A stretch of 33,005 bases of DNA from Mageeibacillus sp. UBA1212 (GTDB taxonomy: Bacteria; Bacillota; Clostridia; UBA1212): assembly GCA_002309655.1 (NCBI GenBank), contig DBXM01000012.1:1-33005 (forward strand), given 5' to 3'. Below the pieces are notes generated by a model that saw only the letters and a program-made list of their open reading frames with translations, was not told where the DNA came from and made no database searches. Positions 32,133 through 33,005 of the stretch are shown here, piece after piece; position 1 is the first letter of the stretch, and every line of letters starts with the position of its first letter. Made by a program: the position numbers and the translations under genes.

Positions 32133-32840
32133 ATGAAAAAATTCGGGAAATTTCTGCTCGAGAATATAGCGGGTGTCGCCGCCGCCGTCGCTTTCGCGGT
32201 GGTTGTCTGGGCGTTCACGAAATTCAACATCTACATTCTCATCGGAGGTTTCGTGGCGGGGTACTTCGTTATCGGCTGGATTGTTGAGTTTTTGATGATG
32301 ACGTTCTCGAAGGCTGTCGTCAAGAAGGCGCCGGAGGAGGAGAGCGTGAAGCCCGACATTCGCAGCGGACTCAAGTACGCCGCCGCGAGAAGGGTGGACA
32401 TCGTTACCGATTTCGAGGGTCTCGAGAACGGCGGGAACGGTGTGAAGGAGCCGGAGATCGACGCGAAGCCCGACAAGAGCGAAAAGAAAAAGGCCGGGAA
32501 GGCGCGGAAAGAGGAGCCGGAAGCGGTGAAAGAACAGGCTCCGGAATCTGCCGAAGAATCATCCGCAGAGCCCGAAGAAGCGGCTGAGAAACCCGAAGAA
32601 GCTCCGGAAACCGGAGAAACCGGCGATGATGAAACGCCTGAAATTCCCGAAACGGAGGGAAAAACCGACGTTCCGGATGATGCGGTGGAAGAGGCTGAGG
32701 AAATTCCCGAACAGCCCGCCGAAGAGGTTCCCGAAGACGAACCGTACGAGATTCCCGACGAAGACGTTCCCGACGATTTCGGGGTCGAAGAGGAACCTGA
32801 GGACACGGCCGGCGAACTGAAGCCGGAGACAGAAGAATAA
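32133..32840 (+). CDS. Small membrane protein with long acidic Pro/Glu tail
   Basis: I do not recognise a family. The 235-residue protein has a basic N-terminus (MKKFGKFLLENIAG) and two hydrophobic segments at about 12-29 and 33-54. A short basic patch follows (RSGLKYAAARRVDIVTD near 75-90), then about 130 residues dominated by Glu, Pro, Ala and Asp, ending in GELKPETEE. The tail contains irregular PEEA/EIPE-like repeats. It probably sits in the membrane with a disordered cytoplasmic tail. Cation or protein binding is possible but unproven. GGAGG precedes the ATG; ftsY ends 50 bp upstream, so it probably shares that transcript. Confidence 0.75.
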   Translation: MKKFGKFLLENIAGVAAAVAFAVVVWAFTKFNIYILIGGFVAGYFVIGWIVEFLMMTFSKAVVKKAPEEESVKPDIRSGLKYAAARRVDIVTDFEGLENGGNGVKEPEIDAKPDKSEKKKAGKARKEEPEAVKEQAPESAEESSAEPEEAAEKPEEAPETGETGDDETPEIPETEGKTDVPDDAVEEAEEIPEQPAEEVPEDEPYEIPDEDVPDDFGVEEEPEDTAGELKPETEE

Positions 32841-32887
32841 AACGCGACCAAGGGCCGCGAACCGTTTACAAAAGAAAAGGTGATAAA

Positions 32888-33005
32888 ATGACAGAACGAA
32901 TTGAAATCGAAAACCTTGTTGAGGACTACCTTCCGGGACCGGACGACAACGCCGACGCGCTCAGCTTTTTGTCGGAAGAGATAAAGAAGCGGCTCGCGTC
33001 GAGCC
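32888..33005 (+). CDS. N-terminal fragment of an unidentified gene, cut by window end
   Basis: Thirty-nine codons from an ATG preceded by AAAGGTG, running off the window. The peptide begins MTERIEIENLVEDYLPGPD and is acidic and hydrophilic with no membrane segment or motif I can name. It lies 47 bp after the acidic-tailed membrane protein on the same strand. Confidence 0.6.
   Translation, partial: MTERIEIENLVEDYLPGPDDNADALSFLSEEIKKRLASS

Noticed and set aside
32500..32820. DNA tandem repeat in the acidic tail region
   Set aside because: The repetition is of amino acids (Glu/Pro) with irregular DNA spacing, as expected from low-complexity protein.

Overview
The window looks like chromosomal DNA of a GC-rich member of the Clostridia (Bacillota). 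This rests on gene order and gene content; no rRNA is present to place it further. The gdpP-rplI-dnaB run, the tilS-hpt-ftsH run, recD2, ybaB-recR, prfA-sua5 and smc-ftsY are all typical Firmicutes housekeeping blocks. A spore-photoproduct-lyase-like gene fits an endospore-forming lineage or a descendant of one. Ribosome binding sites are strong (GGAGG type) and several genes start with TTG. I saw no tRNA, rRNA, CRISPR array, prophage or transposase.

Layout. 1-13975 is almost all plus strand: c-di-AMP phosphodiesterase (gdpP), ribosomal protein L9, replicative helicase, tRNA-Ile lysidine synthase, hypoxanthine phosphoribosyltransferase, FtsH protease and RecD2 helicase. These are followed by a nucleoside phosphorylase-like gene coupled to a radical-SAM gene of the spore photoproduct lyase family, and then a short-chain dehydrogenase. 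A bidirectional terminator near 14017 separates this from a minus-strand block (14052-20218): a P-loop ATPase, prmA, ispE and a large secreted nucleotidase. 20402-21892 is an accessory insert: an AlbA_2/ATPase/winged-helix gene bracketed by two short tandem-repeat arrays. From 22026 everything is plus strand again: a lipoprotein serpin with a DUF6935-like partner, ybaB-recR, prfA-sua5, smc-ftsY, an acidic-tailed membrane protein, and a gene cut by the window end.

Two non-coding signals stand out. (1) A structured repeat occurs twice, at about 11064-11259 (plus) and 15812-16097 (minus), each time in the sense orientation of the next gene. The two copies have different stem sequences that remain perfectly complementary, so the fold is conserved. 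(2) The AlbA_2 gene is flanked by two five-unit arrays of GTGNCAC-like boxes with identical 11-12-12-12 bp spacing, in direct orientation and starting with the same 24 bp. One lies just upstream of the gene's promoter and the other 8 bp past its stop codon. This gene-plus-arrays unit is the best candidate here for an undescribed module.

Other points of interest are the radical-SAM/nucleosidase pair, where the usual catalytic cysteine of spore photoproduct lyase seems absent; an IspE with an internal insertion and a structured leader; a secreted serpin; and three evenly spaced palindromes between recR and prfA.
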